The notes below the pieces were generated by a model. It was not told the origin of the DNA. It saw nothing but the letters and a program-made list of their open reading frames with translations, and did no database searches. Positions 1 to 10,171 of a DNA stretch of 64,000 nucleotides are shown one piece after another (within the stretch, counting starts at the first letter, position 1; each line of letters begins with the position of its first letter). The position numbers and the translations under genes are program-made. Origin of the DNA: Nitzschia sp. DOCU1. Lineage: Eukaryota > Bacillariophyta > Bacillariophyceae > Bacillariales > Bacillariaceae. The DNA lies in the NCBI GenBank assembly GCA_951394045.1, contig OX595987.1, positions 930,001 through 994,000 on the forward strand, in the 5' to 3' direction.

Positions 1-588
1 TGCATCGACCCATTTCAACACGTCTCGCACCCAAGGAATCATTTGTGTCGCTGACGCGACAACTGCACGAAACCTGCCAAAGGCTTTCGAAGAAGCATCA
101 CTCAAGGCCGCAAAGGCGAGCCCAAAAGGAAAGAGCCCATGAGGACTCACAGCGACAATAGCTGGGTTGTCAATTAGTTTCTTCACAGAGTCAAATCCTT
201 GGTCGGCGACAATTTCGAATGCAAAGAACCGCAGCCAGGATTTCCACAAGCGCCAATGGTGCACATGGATCCACTCGCCGACCCGTGGACTGCGATGAGG
301 ACCAACAGCAAAAAAGGTGGATGCGGCAACGATAAACCCAATATAAACCGCCCTTCTCTTTCGCTCCGACTTGGGTATGGATTGAAACTTCTTCCAGGCC
401 CAGGCATAGAGTGCTGGCACCCAAAAGACGCCCCCCACAAAGAATAGGGAACTGAGGTACACAACAGCGCGATCATAGTTCGTCAGGTCGTTCTCATTGA
501 ATTTCACGATGATTTCACTCCCTGGGGGGCGAAGGGGATAAACGGAAGTCGACAACGGTCTGCTCCTTTTGTTGCTATTCATTGCCAT
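1..588 (-). CDS. DGAT2: DGAT2-type diacylglycerol/monoacylglycerol acyltransferase, N-terminal part (runs off left edge)
   Basis: Reading the minus strand from an ATG at 588 gives 196 uninterrupted residues to base 1. A stop codon lies in frame upstream, with no other ATG between. After a polar N-terminus there are two hydrophobic segments (about residues 42-62 and 80-95), then family signatures: VAVSPHGLFPFG (about 143-154), matching the active-site block usually written HPHG, and an ATQMIPWVRD stretch like the segment that follows it in DGAT2. The family transfers acyl-CoA to diacylglycerol at the ER to make triacylglycerol. Oddity: the first His of HPHG is Ser here. The C-terminal half, with the remaining conserved blocks, is outside the window. 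A monoacylglycerol or wax-ester acyltransferase of the same family is possible. Confidence 0.82.
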   Translation of the reverse strand, partial: MAMNSNKRSRPLSTSVYPLRPPGSEIIVKFNENDLTNYDRAVVYLSSLFFVGGVFWVPALYAWAWKKFQSIPKSERKRRAVYIGFIVAASTFFAVGPHRSPRVGEWIHVHHWRLWKSWLRFFAFEIVADQGFDSVKKLIDNPAIVAVSPHGLFPFGLAFAALSDASSKAFGRFRAVVASATQMIPWVRDVLKWVDA

Positions 589-1224
589 CTGGGTAGCGTT
601 GGACACAGGTGGGCGCGGCGGCACAGAACGGGGAAGAAATGAAACTTCTTGAAATTCAGGAGGATGACTCAATCTAGGAACAAGTAGACGCTTCCCTTAT
701 GATCTTTCAGGGGCACTTTCCTGGTACCCTGGACATTCCATTGACACGAAAATTGACAATCCGTTGTTGTTGTACAGGAACTTATTCTGGTTGGTATGGT
801 AGCAAGAGGACGAGGAGACCAAATTGGAGAGTCTTCAGCGTACAAACGAGCGAGATTAAGTCGCTTAAGTCGGAAAACAATATCTGATCACATCGACTAA
901 CATCGATGGCACGTTTGGCTTGGCTTCCCAGCCGAGACGTGCTTTACATCCTGGTTCCTTGAAGACCATCTTGTTTTTGATTTTCGTGCTCCCCCCGTGG
1001 ACAGCGAATTCTCAGGTGCTCTCTTGAACCTTGCTACTTGTGATAAGGTCGACGCCAGGTGGCGACGAGGACCCTGTTTGCCCGTTGGAGTTAGATTGCA
1101 TCGTTGCGGTGAAAGGCAATCTGAGTGGAGGGCAGGACCTTGGTGCTGGCTTGGTTCGGTTAGTCTTGGAAGCCAGAGATTCTCGGTACGAATCTGAAAT
1201 CTGAGTGCAGATTTCGGCCACGCG
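589..1224. other. Intergenic, shared promoter of DGAT2-like and OB-fold genes
   Basis: About 640 bp between two divergent start codons. Short ORFs occur on both strands, but none has a recognisable domain. I see no RNA gene or repeat. Confidence 0.5.
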
Positions 1225-3057
1225 ATGGAACCCATGGTTGTTGACAACGCCATGAGCAATCTGCAAACAACATCTCAGCAAGAGGCTAGGCCGGTTTTGC
1301 GCAGAGCAACCTACGTCCATGTATCGGACTTGACAAACGTGTACAACATTGACCATGCGATGCTGGAACAAGAACTCAAACGAGTCAATGCTGAACGAGA
1401 GCTTGGGACTGAGACCGAGAAACCCAAGACGCCCGATTTGGAAGATGCAGATGATGATCCTACAGGAGCTTCGCTAGATCCAACGCTGTCCAGCCCACAG
1501 AAGCGGCTCCAGCCTCCAAGGGGCGGATACAATCTCTGCGTGTAAGTAGTTTTCGAGAAAGATGCATGCGTGATCAACTCGTGACTAACGTGCTTGGCCT
1601 ATTTTACTATGCCTCAGACTTGTTGGAAAGGTCACCGTGGTAGTCGACAAAAAGAGAGTAGATCAGTCTAGGGTGCGGCTCGCTGAGGTAGAAATTGGTG
1701 ATGAGACTGGAATCGTTTCGCTTCGGGCGAGAGATGAACAAATAGATTTGCTGGAAGAGGTTTCCCGGCGTTCGGGGGCCGTGGTGCTGAGAAACTGCAC
1801 GCTTGAGTTGTACCAAGGGAAGCACATTCGCTTGGCGGTCACAAAGTGGGGTAAATTGAGTGTTTATCCAGACAATGTAGCCAGCACGCCCCCGTCTCCA
1901 TCGAAAATGAACTTTGATCGGAACTTCTCTGCAATTGACTTGAGCGTGGTAGCAAGTGAGATGGTGGATACGCAGTCGGAGTCCACCTACAGTGGACGGG
2001 CAGCAAAACAGTCTGAAGCTCTGGAATCGGGCTCGCGAGTGTCCATTCCGAAGGGAGGCGGTCATAATATGCAAAAGCAGCAGCAGCAACAGCACTCTTC
2101 AGCTCGAAGAGGCGGTCGCGATAAGAAGCAGCCGAAGAACAAGGGCGGCATGGCAAGCACTAACCAGCCACCGTATGGATCGCCGTCTGGCTCGACAGTG
2201 CCATCACAGCCCACCCCGATGAGGTACACCACAATGCATCCTTACCCGATGTACGATCAAGGTATGGACCTGAGGCAGTACCATTACCAGCGGCCGCAGG
2301 AAGCAGTAGTAGCCCCAGCGTCGGCGCAGCATATGATGATGCAACGACAATACGAACTACAGCAGCGTCAGATCCAGCAAATGTATCACAACCAACAAGA
2401 ACGCCATCGTGCCGGTGTTTCACCAAGTCACCAGCCGGCGGGAATGCAATATCATCAGGTCGTTCCGGCTGGAAGTTTCGATACGGGTGATTACCACACG
2501 TACGCTTCTACAGCCTCGAGCCCCATCTTGATTCCAATGGCGATGTCAGGTACTCATGGATCAAGCAATATCAACCCTCGGCTGCATACGTCTGACCCCC
2601 GCCAAGGCGATGTCCATGACAGTTCCATCGGGGCACACGATGCTCACGCGACGCAGTACATGAGTGTCTCACCAGACGACTCTTCCCAATTCTCTCAAAA
2701 GATGAACCCTGATGCAACTGCCTTTGCGCCCTCCTACATGGGTGCTGCGCCAGGTGAGTGCGACGAAGCATTATTACATCGATCTTCCTGGACATTTCCA
2801 CTCACCTTGTGTTGCTTTCTTCAGCTAATCCAACTGCCGCCCACCAATTATATTTCCCTTATGATCCCTCCCACTCCTCAGCAGTCAGTAGTTCATATCC
2901 TCACCAGCATGTATACGCTGGTGGGATGGTGTATACGCAAGCTTCTGGAAGGCCTGATTCTCGTTCTCCGTCGGGCCAAGCTGGCCCGCGCCATTCGGCA
3001 CCATCGAGCCGTTCGGAAGACAAGGGTGGCGAGTCAGCAGGAAAGGAGAACGCATAA
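1225..3057 (+). CDS. OB-fold nucleic-acid-binding protein with Gln/His/Tyr-rich tail
   Basis: Three exons, join(1225..1541,1618..2753,2825..3057), 561 aa. Both introns are GT-AG (76 and 71 nt), and the joins keep one frame. Residues about 106-185 form an OB fold: VGKVTVVVDKK, then RLAEVEIGDETG, then LRNCTLELYQGKHIRLAV and a WGKL ending. This pattern matches the small plant nucleic-acid-binding OB-fold family (At4g28440 type), which is related to SOSS-B/hSSB. The N-terminal 100 residues are acidic. The tail beyond about residue 190 is disordered and rich in Gln, His, Tyr, Ser and Met, as in RNP-granule proteins. Single-stranded DNA or RNA binding is inferred from the fold; the exact role is unknown. 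Without the last splice the frame would run to about 3382 into unrelated sequence. Confidence 0.78.
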
Positions 3058-3422
3058 AGTCTGGTCGTGGGAAACTCGATCAACCAAATACCCTTTGTCT
3101 GGGTCACGAAATAGGGGAAGCACAATCCTGAATCCAATGCCGCACAGACAACATCGTCTCCGGTACAATACACTTGCAATAGAGATAGAAACCGACTGCC
3201 GCAGAAGTGGCGATACAGTAACGAAAAATCACACGCGCTGCCAGGACACGGTGTTCTTTTTCACTTCGGTTCCCGCCCCGAGAAGTTCACACATGAGCAT
3301 GCCAAACTGCAGAACAACGGGTCTTGCTTCTCCTCGACATCAACTACTAGCCACTACGGAAATTGGCTCATGTAACAGCTAGGCTCAACTTTTCTAGATT
3401 GTTTAAGTGATTCAGAGGGTCG

Positions 3423-4622
3423 TCATTGTGGTTTACAGCAAATCCTGAATGGTAGCATAAAACAGGACTGTGACTTTGGTCCAGCATAGCGACGATGAAG
3501 GTCCAACTCCTCATTACTCCGCAGCGCCGCGAGAGCAGTGGTTTCATGGTTCATGGGCGCACTTTCGGGGATTGTACTTGGGGTCGTTGTTTTGGCGGCT
3601 TCTAACGACATATCGATTACCTCGTTGATCAATTCGTCAACTCCTGTTCCATCCAGCGCCGAAACCTCCATGTGCTTCAATCCATTGCGCATACACCATA
3701 GTAACACCATGTCCCGATCTGGGTGTGATCCATCCTCTGTGGAAAGTAGAGATTCCAAATATGATCCAATTTGAACATCATTGCTCAATACCGCTTGGAG
3801 GTAATCCGTCTGGTCACCAGTTCCCATGTAGGTGCTCAACTCATGCCTAGACCGGTCCACCTTCTTCACCTTTCTGCCAGACGAAGTTAGAGACGTCGAC
3901 GATGTCGAAGATTCTTTGCCAGCAGGAGCACAGGCTGTATATTCATAGTGTGAATCCTTTCCTCGAAAGCTTTTGCTCATCATGCCCATAACGTCGCGTT
4001 GGGGGACGACAGCCTGCTGCCTCGATGGATGCGTATCTCGTTCTCTCAAGATATCAATCTTATTCCCGACGATCAATACAGGAAAGGGTCGCGTCCGCCC
4101 TCCACTAGCTTCTAGACGGCGTATCCGTGCCATTAAATCTTCGTACCACCTTAGTACATGCGTGAATGAAGTTGACGACGTAATGTCGTAGACCAGCACG
4201 GCCGCATCGGCATTTTTGAAAAAGTTGTCCGAGAAAGCCGCAGTATACATCGGCTTTGTTTGATTTGCCGCAAACCGCTCTCTACCTGGGGTGTCCCAAA
4301 CTTGCATGGAAAGCATTGCTTTCGGGTGTTGATGTGTAACGGTAAACGGGCTACTGTCCTTTTTTTCTTCGCCTTGCGTCGACGTGGAATCTGCATCTTC
4401 TTCTTTGGAGGGAAGCGGCATTTTCCTTGTGTAAAAATCACTTCCTACAGTTGGGCGTCGGGCTGGGTCAAAGTTCCCATGGAAATACTTGCGAAGAATA
4501 GAGGTCTTTCCTGCATTCGCACCGCCCAGAACAATGAACTTGAGCTTTTTGACAGGCGAAGTCGAGGTCGGCTGCCAAGGAGCCGATGATGTGCTCGGTG
4601 GAGGGAAGTTTGACGTGTACAT
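3423..4622 (-). CDS. Divergent Rab/Ras-like small GTPase with large inserts
   Basis: 399 aa from the ATG at 4622; the frame stays open to 4706, so a start at an upstream codon is possible. G motifs (numbered from 4622): P-loop GGANAGKTS at 33-41, WDTPGRERF at 109-117, NKID at 187-190 and EVSALDGTG at 319-327. Rab proteins have WDTAGQERF, so the catalytic switch II Gln is Arg here and the preceding Ala is Pro. A Ser/Glu/Lys-rich insert of about 30 residues lies between switch I and switch II, and one of about 100 residues lies between NKID and the SA motif. The protein ends CCKPQ, so the last four residues have CaaX geometry but unusual content. A membrane-trafficking role is inferred from the family only. 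Confidence 0.8.
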   Translation of the reverse strand: MYTSNFPPPSTSSAPWQPTSTSPVKKLKFIVLGGANAGKTSILRKYFHGNFDPARRPTVGSDFYTRKMPLPSKEEDADSTSTQGEEKKDSSPFTVTHQHPKAMLSMQVWDTPGRERFAANQTKPMYTAAFSDNFFKNADAAVLVYDITSSTSFTHVLRWYEDLMARIRRLEASGGRTRPFPVLIVGNKIDILRERDTHPSRQQAVVPQRDVMGMMSKSFRGKDSHYEYTACAPAGKESSTSSTSLTSSGRKVKKVDRSRHELSTYMGTGDQTDYLQAVLSNDVQIGSYLESLLSTEDGSHPDRDMVLLWCMRNGLKHMEVSALDGTGVDELINEVIDMSLEAAKTTTPSTIPESAPMNHETTALAALRSNEELDLHRRYAGPKSQSCFMLPFRICCKPQ

Positions 4623-5327
4623 TATTGCGTTCCATCCAGAGTAGACCTGCGAGTGGCTCTTGACACTGTCATTTGCACAATGTAGCTCCTTGGGTTGTTC
4701 CGGCACAGTTTGCTGGCCAAATCTCAGAGATGAGTGTCAGAATCTCGTCATGGTTGCAAACAAGAGTTCACCGCGCTTTTCGGGTCTCTGCTATTCCTCG
4801 CCTTTCTGCGCCTCAAAAAGCTGGCCCATCTCACATTGCCAGCCGTCGCGCGCCGGCATCGGGTGACTTTTTGAGAACCCTCTGTTCTCCTTCTCAGCAA
4901 TCCTAAAAGTATCCTAGCGAGAACTACCGGTATACACTTTAAGCTAAGCAGGGTAGAGTGTACAGTAGTTCCAGAGTTTATGCCAGGGATGTGATCTTTT
5001 GAGAGTCGAATGGTTTGTATTGAGAGTAAAAACAAGCGGCCGTCCTGTTTACTGCCCCTGAAGCAAAAGCCAGCTATTAGTGAAGAATCCGCGAACACTA
5101 TGAGCTAGCTAGTTTGAGTCCCCACCATTCTGGATGACTCTGGTCACAAGACCAATATAGAAAATTAAGCGAAACTATCTATTAGAGTAGAGATCTATTT
5201 CACGCCTCTTATGAGAAGAAGCTGGCTAAACTTCTGTAGAGTGTGCGATTGTTGAAATTGAATTGTGTGTCAGCCGACGACGTTGCTTAATAATAAATGT
5301 ATAACTTGTCCTTTCTGTCGAAAAGTT
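4623..5327. other. Intergenic between the small GTPase start and the diatom-family gene end
   Basis: Promoter side of the GTPase gene and 3' side of the next minus-strand gene. It contains AT-rich stretches near 5150-5300. I see no convincing ORF, RNA or repeat. Confidence 0.45.
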
Positions 5328-6095
5328 TTAGCAAGACAGGCGGCGACACATTTTTCTTGTCACTTGGAGGTATTTCTCCACTTCCTTGGCATCTCTGTCT
5401 GCCCGCTCTGTTGCCATTACCTTGGATTCAACAGTGTGGAACTGATAAATTGAGCGGATATATTCGTCGTCGTACTGGCCCTTGGCCTTCTGCATTTTCG
5501 TCTCCTCTAGCACATTCTCATATGCTTCCTTCCTCTCATAGTAATTTGATCCGCCCATCAAAGGCTCAAGTCCCCGGGTGCACAGCAAAGCTTTACTTTC
5601 ATTGTCGCCCTTTTTGGTGCCGTCGATAATAGCGTAGATTTTCTGCTGAATATGGGAATATTCTTCCTTCTGGAACCACAGACGATTGGGGTCGTCCACC
5701 ATGTCTGCGACAGGTACGATCTCTTGAACCTGGGATTGATCGTTGAAGGTAATAGAACTTCTCTTCTTGGCGGATTTACCGCTGGGGAGGTTCAGTGTCA
5801 TTTCCCCACTGTACGAAATAGAAGCGCGACGAGGTCCGGCGCCAGACATTTTTAATGACGACCGCCGAGGTGCTCTCTGCGTCACCGCTGCATCTCTGGA
5901 AGTTGGGGCTCCGTCACCGTAACCATAGAGATCTTCTTCTCGTTCGTGAGCCTTGCTGGTCGAGGAGGCCTCCGGCCAGGCAGCCGAATCAGGGACAGCT
6001 TCCTCATACCCATAATGTGCTGCGCCGGTTGTCCTGGGTTCTCTCAGCAACGTGTCAATGGCCTTGCCCTTAAAAGCTCCTTCAACAGCAGCCAT
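5328..6095 (-). CDS. Diatom-family protein with LWF...CTRGLE motif, unknown function
   Basis: 255 aa, single exon, ATG at 6095. The N-terminal half is disordered, with basic/Ser patches (RRSSLK, KKRSS) that could be phosphorylated. The C-terminal half has the order ITFNDQSQVQEIVPV, then NRLWFQKEEY, then CTRGLEPL, then a helical QYDDEYIRSIY...ATERADRDAKEVEKY ending. From memory, this combination (a strand ending in V, an LW..EEY helix, C.RGLE, a helical tail) defines a large family in diatoms with no assigned role. The gene at 24669-25262 has the same architecture, so the window holds two members. Charged helices suggest a protein-protein interaction module; that is inference. Confidence 0.72.
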   Translation of the reverse strand: MAAVEGAFKGKAIDTLLREPRTTGAAHYGYEEAVPDSAAWPEASSTSKAHEREEDLYGYGDGAPTSRDAAVTQRAPRRSSLKMSGAGPRRASISYSGEMTLNLPSGKSAKKRSSITFNDQSQVQEIVPVADMVDDPNRLWFQKEEYSHIQQKIYAIIDGTKKGDNESKALLCTRGLEPLMGGSNYYERKEAYENVLEETKMQKAKGQYDDEYIRSIYQFHTVESKVMATERADRDAKEVEKYLQVTRKMCRRLSC

Positions 6096-7074
6096 GGTAA
6101 CGAATGTTTTTTAAAGTTAAACGGTCGGTGGAGATATTAATATGGATCAAAGACCTACCGTTTCGTTTAGCATCGGGGGTCGGTTTGTGATCGGGGTTTG
6201 GAGTGAAGGATAAAAGAAAAGAAAGAATACGATGAGATCAAGATTTGGTTTCACGACGACGCTGATTCCTTCGCTTTGACCGTCTCCTGTTAGAAATGTA
6301 CTAGGGAACGCCGTAGGACATATTGGTCACTGGACAAATGCGAATAGCGTAAGAGGGGACTAATAATACCCCGAGCAATCGGTCGGAAGGCCCAACCGTA
6401 TGTTTCTTTGTTAAAAGAAGGCCGTAGGAATGCGTTCGTCGTGCCGCCTTCGCTCTTTGGACGGCAAGAGGCAATTGAACACCACACATAATGAATCAGT
6501 CCCGGTAGTTAACGACCTGGTAGTTAACGAGTTCCGGTTTGGAGAAGTTCCAAAGTAAAACAAAATCAAGCGCCCTTTCATTTTTACAGAATCTCACGCC
6601 ATTATTACGACGGAGCCTACACAGAGCATTGTCTCATACTTACCTTTCAAAAGCACGCAGACGATCAAGAAGGTCTGTGGCTAAGTGGAGGAGCTGGCCC
6701 ATGCACGGATGAAATATTCCAGGCTGTACGTGATCCCACTTCTCTGAGTACTTAGTGCTTAGACTTTGAATAATTTTTGACTAGGTGTGATGGCGCTTGC
6801 GCCTCATGCCCCCCCCCCCCCTCCCTACCACCCCTTCGTCTCTCATCTATTCCGAAAGAAGTTACGGGAGATGCTCTTAATCTAGAGAGCTTCTACCTGT
6901 AGAATTAGAGATAGGCCGGGACGAAGGGTTTAGCCAACTTGCAATGCTGGACTCTGTCTAAATCTACTTGCAGACTCTAGATGACAACGTACTCTTAGTA
7001 TGTACTTTGTAAACCAGAAGCCGCAAAATCGTCATCATCTATTTGACTTTATTATTTGCCTTCATGCCGGTATC
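6096..7074. other. Intergenic, about 980 bp
   Basis: Contains the promoter of the 5328-6095 gene. It holds a 12-bp direct repeat with gttaac cores at 6504-6515 and 6519-6530, and a run of 13 C at 6809-6821. Minus-strand ORFs of 62-65 codons at 6290-6489 overlap each other in different frames and are not supported. No RNA gene recognised. Confidence 0.45.
6809..6821 (+). repeat. Poly-C tract (13 C)
   Basis: Uninterrupted run of 13 C followed by a further C-rich stretch to about 6835. Length-variable in replication and sequencing. Confidence 0.9.
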
Positions 7075-8127
7075 TCAAGTCTTCTCCCGGATCTCCACTG
7101 CGCCTCGCCTCACCGCGTCCTTCCACGTTTCTTCGGGTTCCCAATCCAGTAGCTTGCGAGCCAGATCATTGTCGAATGTAAACAGTTTCTTGCCTGCTTC
7201 GAGCTGAAGATGGAACGGGAAAGCAGCTGTATTCTCTGGCCTGGGCTTGACTAACGTCGTTTTCACAGCGTTCCAAGCAGTGGCACCATGTCGAACCCCG
7301 TTGATGAGCCAATCCGGTGCCATGATCAGCCTCCAGTCCAGCTCTTGCGCATAGAGCTCTGCTATTTCAGTGACACTGGTAGGCTTATTTGTCTTGCACC
7401 TTGTCGTGAATAGCGGTTTGCCAGCAATAGCGTTTCCGGACGCATCGAGTTTGTCGTTGGCCCGAAGCATGGCGCGACAGATGTCCACTGATGAGATGAA
7501 GTCGAGAGGCTCTCCTCGTGTTGAAATGATGGTACCAGGGCGCTCAAGAAGCGATCGAGACACATAATCTGACGAACCTGCCAAAATAGTACCGAGCCTC
7601 AAGATGCCAGTTTGGAAATTTGGAGTTGTCGCTTTAACGACAAGTTCTTCGCCCTGCCGCTTGGAAATATCATAGGCGATACGGTATGTATCCCAAGGAG
7701 GAAGTGGTGTGCTTTCATCTTCGTTGTCATGCTCCAAAAGTTGATTAGTTGCACCCATGCTACTAGCATGAATCATCTTGGGTACACCAACTTCCTGGCA
7801 GGCTTTCAGGACGAGCTCGACGCCCTTCACGTTCACGTTGTCCATGTCGGCAGCTGTACCCGTTAAAACATCGCCAGTAGCAACGTGATACACAGTTTCG
7901 GCGTCTTTTAATGCTGTGCGCAGGATCGAAAGGTCACTATCGCTGGGTTTAGCGCCAATCTTGGCGTATTCCACCGATGGGTGGACGAGCCGGTTTGACG
8001 CATTCGATGGCGGAAGGATATCGAGAACGCGAATCTTTTTGCCATTCTCGAGAAGAGTCTTTTGGAGGGGACGACCCAATGCTCCAAGGCCACCCACTAT
8101 CACATGGTAACCAGTTGAGGTCGCCAT
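7075..8127 (-). CDS. NAD(P)-dependent epimerase/dehydratase, 3beta-hydroxysteroid dehydrogenase-like (extended SDR)
   Basis: 350 aa, single exon. The Rossmann start is VIVGGLGALGRPL (residues about 9-21, GxxGxxG). A DxLPP turn follows the second strand, then a YHVATGD segment, a SSMGATNQ stretch holding the Ser and a YDISKRQGEE block giving the YxxxK catalytic pair. The downstream GTILAGSSDYVSR and RGEPLDFISSVDICRAML blocks fit the 3beta-HSD/sterol-4-carboxylate dehydrogenase branch of extended SDRs. No transit peptide is evident and the C-terminus (EIREKT) shows no ER retrieval signal, so it is probably cytosolic. The substrate cannot be read from sequence; sterol, flavonoid-type or sugar-nucleotide substrates are all used in this superfamily. 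Confidence 0.85.
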   Translation of the reverse strand: MATSTGYHVIVGGLGALGRPLQKTLLENGKKIRVLDILPPSNASNRLVHPSVEYAKIGAKPSDSDLSILRTALKDAETVYHVATGDVLTGTAADMDNVNVKGVELVLKACQEVGVPKMIHASSMGATNQLLEHDNEDESTPLPPWDTYRIAYDISKRQGEELVVKATTPNFQTGILRLGTILAGSSDYVSRSLLERPGTIISTRGEPLDFISSVDICRAMLRANDKLDASGNAIAGKPLFTTRCKTNKPTSVTEIAELYAQELDWRLIMAPDWLINGVRHGATAWNAVKTTLVKPRPENTAAFPFHLQLEAGKKLFTFDNDLARKLLDWEPEETWKDAVRRGAVEIREKT

Positions 8128-8664
8128 CGTACAGAATGATCACAATGATACAGAGTTGCTAAGAAAAGGTGGTTCGTTGCATGGTGTGATGTGGTGGGGG
8201 CGACGGTCATTTTTTTGTGTTGGCCGCATTTTCTGATCTGCTGGCGGGTTTCATCCTAAAAGTGCTCGAATTGATCGACGAAACGCGGCCGGCGGCCGGG
8301 CGAGTCGCTTTCAACGAATAGTGTCGTCAACTATGCTACTTGATATTAGTTTGATATTGTCGCGATGGTGTCGAGAGCAATGGGAAAGGAGGCAATAGCC
8401 AGTTGAGTTAGCATACTGCTAGAATGGACAAGTAAGCCTAATAGATATATGCTGATATGTATGTCAATTCTTCGACTTTCCAAAATTCTTCATCATGCAT
8501 AACAATATGATCGATAATGATGATCCATAGATCATCGTGTTCGGATCGTAGAATTTGCATGGTTATCCATCAGCTGTAGCTTAGCATGACACTTGGTTGA
8601 AAAACATTGTTGACGAATGAATGAAACCCGACCCTCTTTCCCGACGTTGCTCACACTAGAGTAC
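8128..8664. other. Intergenic, about 540 bp
   Basis: Promoter side of the SDR gene and 3' side of the secreted Cys-rich gene, AT-rich near 8400-8560. No gene or RNA seen. Confidence 0.45.
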
Positions 8665-9530
8665 CTAGTCAGCACCAGCACCACGAATCGATCCGGCTGG
8701 CAATCGTCGCCCACCTTCTTTAGTGGCACCACCAGCGCCTCCACGTCCGTCGGCAAGCTTGATCTTGGTATCAGGAATCCTCTTTTGGCACTGCCTTGTG
8801 ACGCAGCGATCCGAGCAACAGTCTGAACCTAGTACACAGGTTTCCAAATATTCCGCACATACACCAGCAGCAGGCTCTGGCGGCGTCGGTACGGGGGCAA
8901 CAACGGGGGATGGTATAGAACTGGGAGGACTAGTCACGGGAGCCAAAGCCGGCGTTGGCGCGTCCCCGGGCCAGATACAGCCTTCGTTTTTGTCAATGTT
9001 GGTAGAAATGGGGAAGAGATCGTCCTGAGTACAAACATCTCCCGCGCAGGAGGAAACGCAAAAGGCACTAGTTGGGCCCAATCGAAAGGAGGACTCAGGA
9101 GAGCACGAAATCACATTGAACACATCTGCAGTGCCGTTGGGACAGACTCGTCCCAAAGCGTAGGCTTGGCTTACCGGTAGCCCACCGGTGCAACCAAAGG
9201 ATGATATTGTTGGAGGGTTCATGACCATTTTGAGCGGTACTGGACCAATGACAGGAACTGCTGAGTTACATCAAATTGAAAGGATCCGTCACCGATGCAA
9301 GTGAGATTTCCACCAGCAACCGTACACGTTGTGTTGAGTGTTTTAAAAAAACTGATTGCTGCTGTTTGCGCCGTGGTGTCAATGGTAATTGCGGGAATCG
9401 GAGGAGGGCAAATCATTGGATCCCCCGAGGAACCTTGGATCGCGACCATGTACCTCCAAAAAAAAGCGTCGACAGCTCCGTTGGCAAACATTGCGGTGAC
9501 TAAAAGGCGCAAGATATTGGCAGTCCTCAT
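8665..9530 (-). CDS. Secreted Cys-rich protein with knottin-like C-terminal motif
   Basis: Two overlapping minus-strand frames are best joined as complement(join(8665..9239,9293..9530)), 270 aa. The 53-nt GT-AG intron is shorter than the others in the window. If it is not real, the gene is frameshifted. The N-terminus (MRTANILRLLVTAMFANGAVDA) is a signal peptide followed directly by Phe. Next comes a region with Cys spaced 10-20 residues apart, a Pro/Thr/Ser linker (TPALAPVTSPPSS and similar), then six cysteines in the order C-x6-C-x5-CC-x3-C-x4-C, the spacing of an inhibitor-cystine-knot fold. The tail is Gly/Arg-rich. The knot motif in a diatom is more likely structural or cell-wall/extracellular than anything else; function unknown. 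Confidence 0.6.
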
Positions 9531-10171
9531 CGTTCTTTCGTGTCGATTTTGGAGCTATATTGTTTCTTCCTTTTTCGTCGAGACCAATATTGGTGGTGCT
9601 CGTCCAGGCTTTGTGTTTGTGCGGATGATCATGGAAATCGCAACTGTTGCACACCACCAAGATTTGCTAAAGGGATGTGCTCGTGCCTCTTCTGCTCTGG
9701 ACAATGTAGCTACGCAATCTTTCTTTTTTCGGGACATGCGTATCTTTTGTTTGGTACGCCCTTCTCGCTCCCGACCCTATCATATGGCCGACCGGCGTGA
9801 AGTTTTGGCGGGAGATCATTCTGCAGCCCGGCACGATCTTTTGCGAGCCGCATTCGCGGACGACATCGGACGAAGCCAGCCAGTCGTGATGGCGGACAGG
9901 CGATGGCGATCGGTGGAGGCGAACAAAAGAACAAGAATTCCGGGAGCAGATGTTGGCTCAATTTCATTGGCAGGGAGGGAAGAAGAGGAGGCATCGAGAC
10001 ACGAAATCGATCACTATTCGAAAGAAGGAAAGTCACCGATTGTGTGATGGGCAATGGACAATTAGGTTGAAAGAGCATTTTTTGCTTTCCTCTCCATCAG
10101 CTGTTGAAAAACACGAGTCATCGACCCTGATCTCGTGGCGTGCTTTTGCGTTACAAAAGCTTTCGAGACAG
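9531..10171. other. Intergenic, divergent promoter region
   Basis: 640 bp between the secreted Cys-rich gene and the DUF1415 gene. A long plus-strand frame at 9295-10047 crosses it but is antisense to the signal-peptide exon and has no family signature, so it is not called. Confidence 0.45.

Noticed and set aside
9295..10047. 250-codon plus-strand open frame
   Set aside because: Antisense to the signal-peptide exon of the secreted Cys-rich gene and across the promoter; no domain, no start context, random-looking composition.
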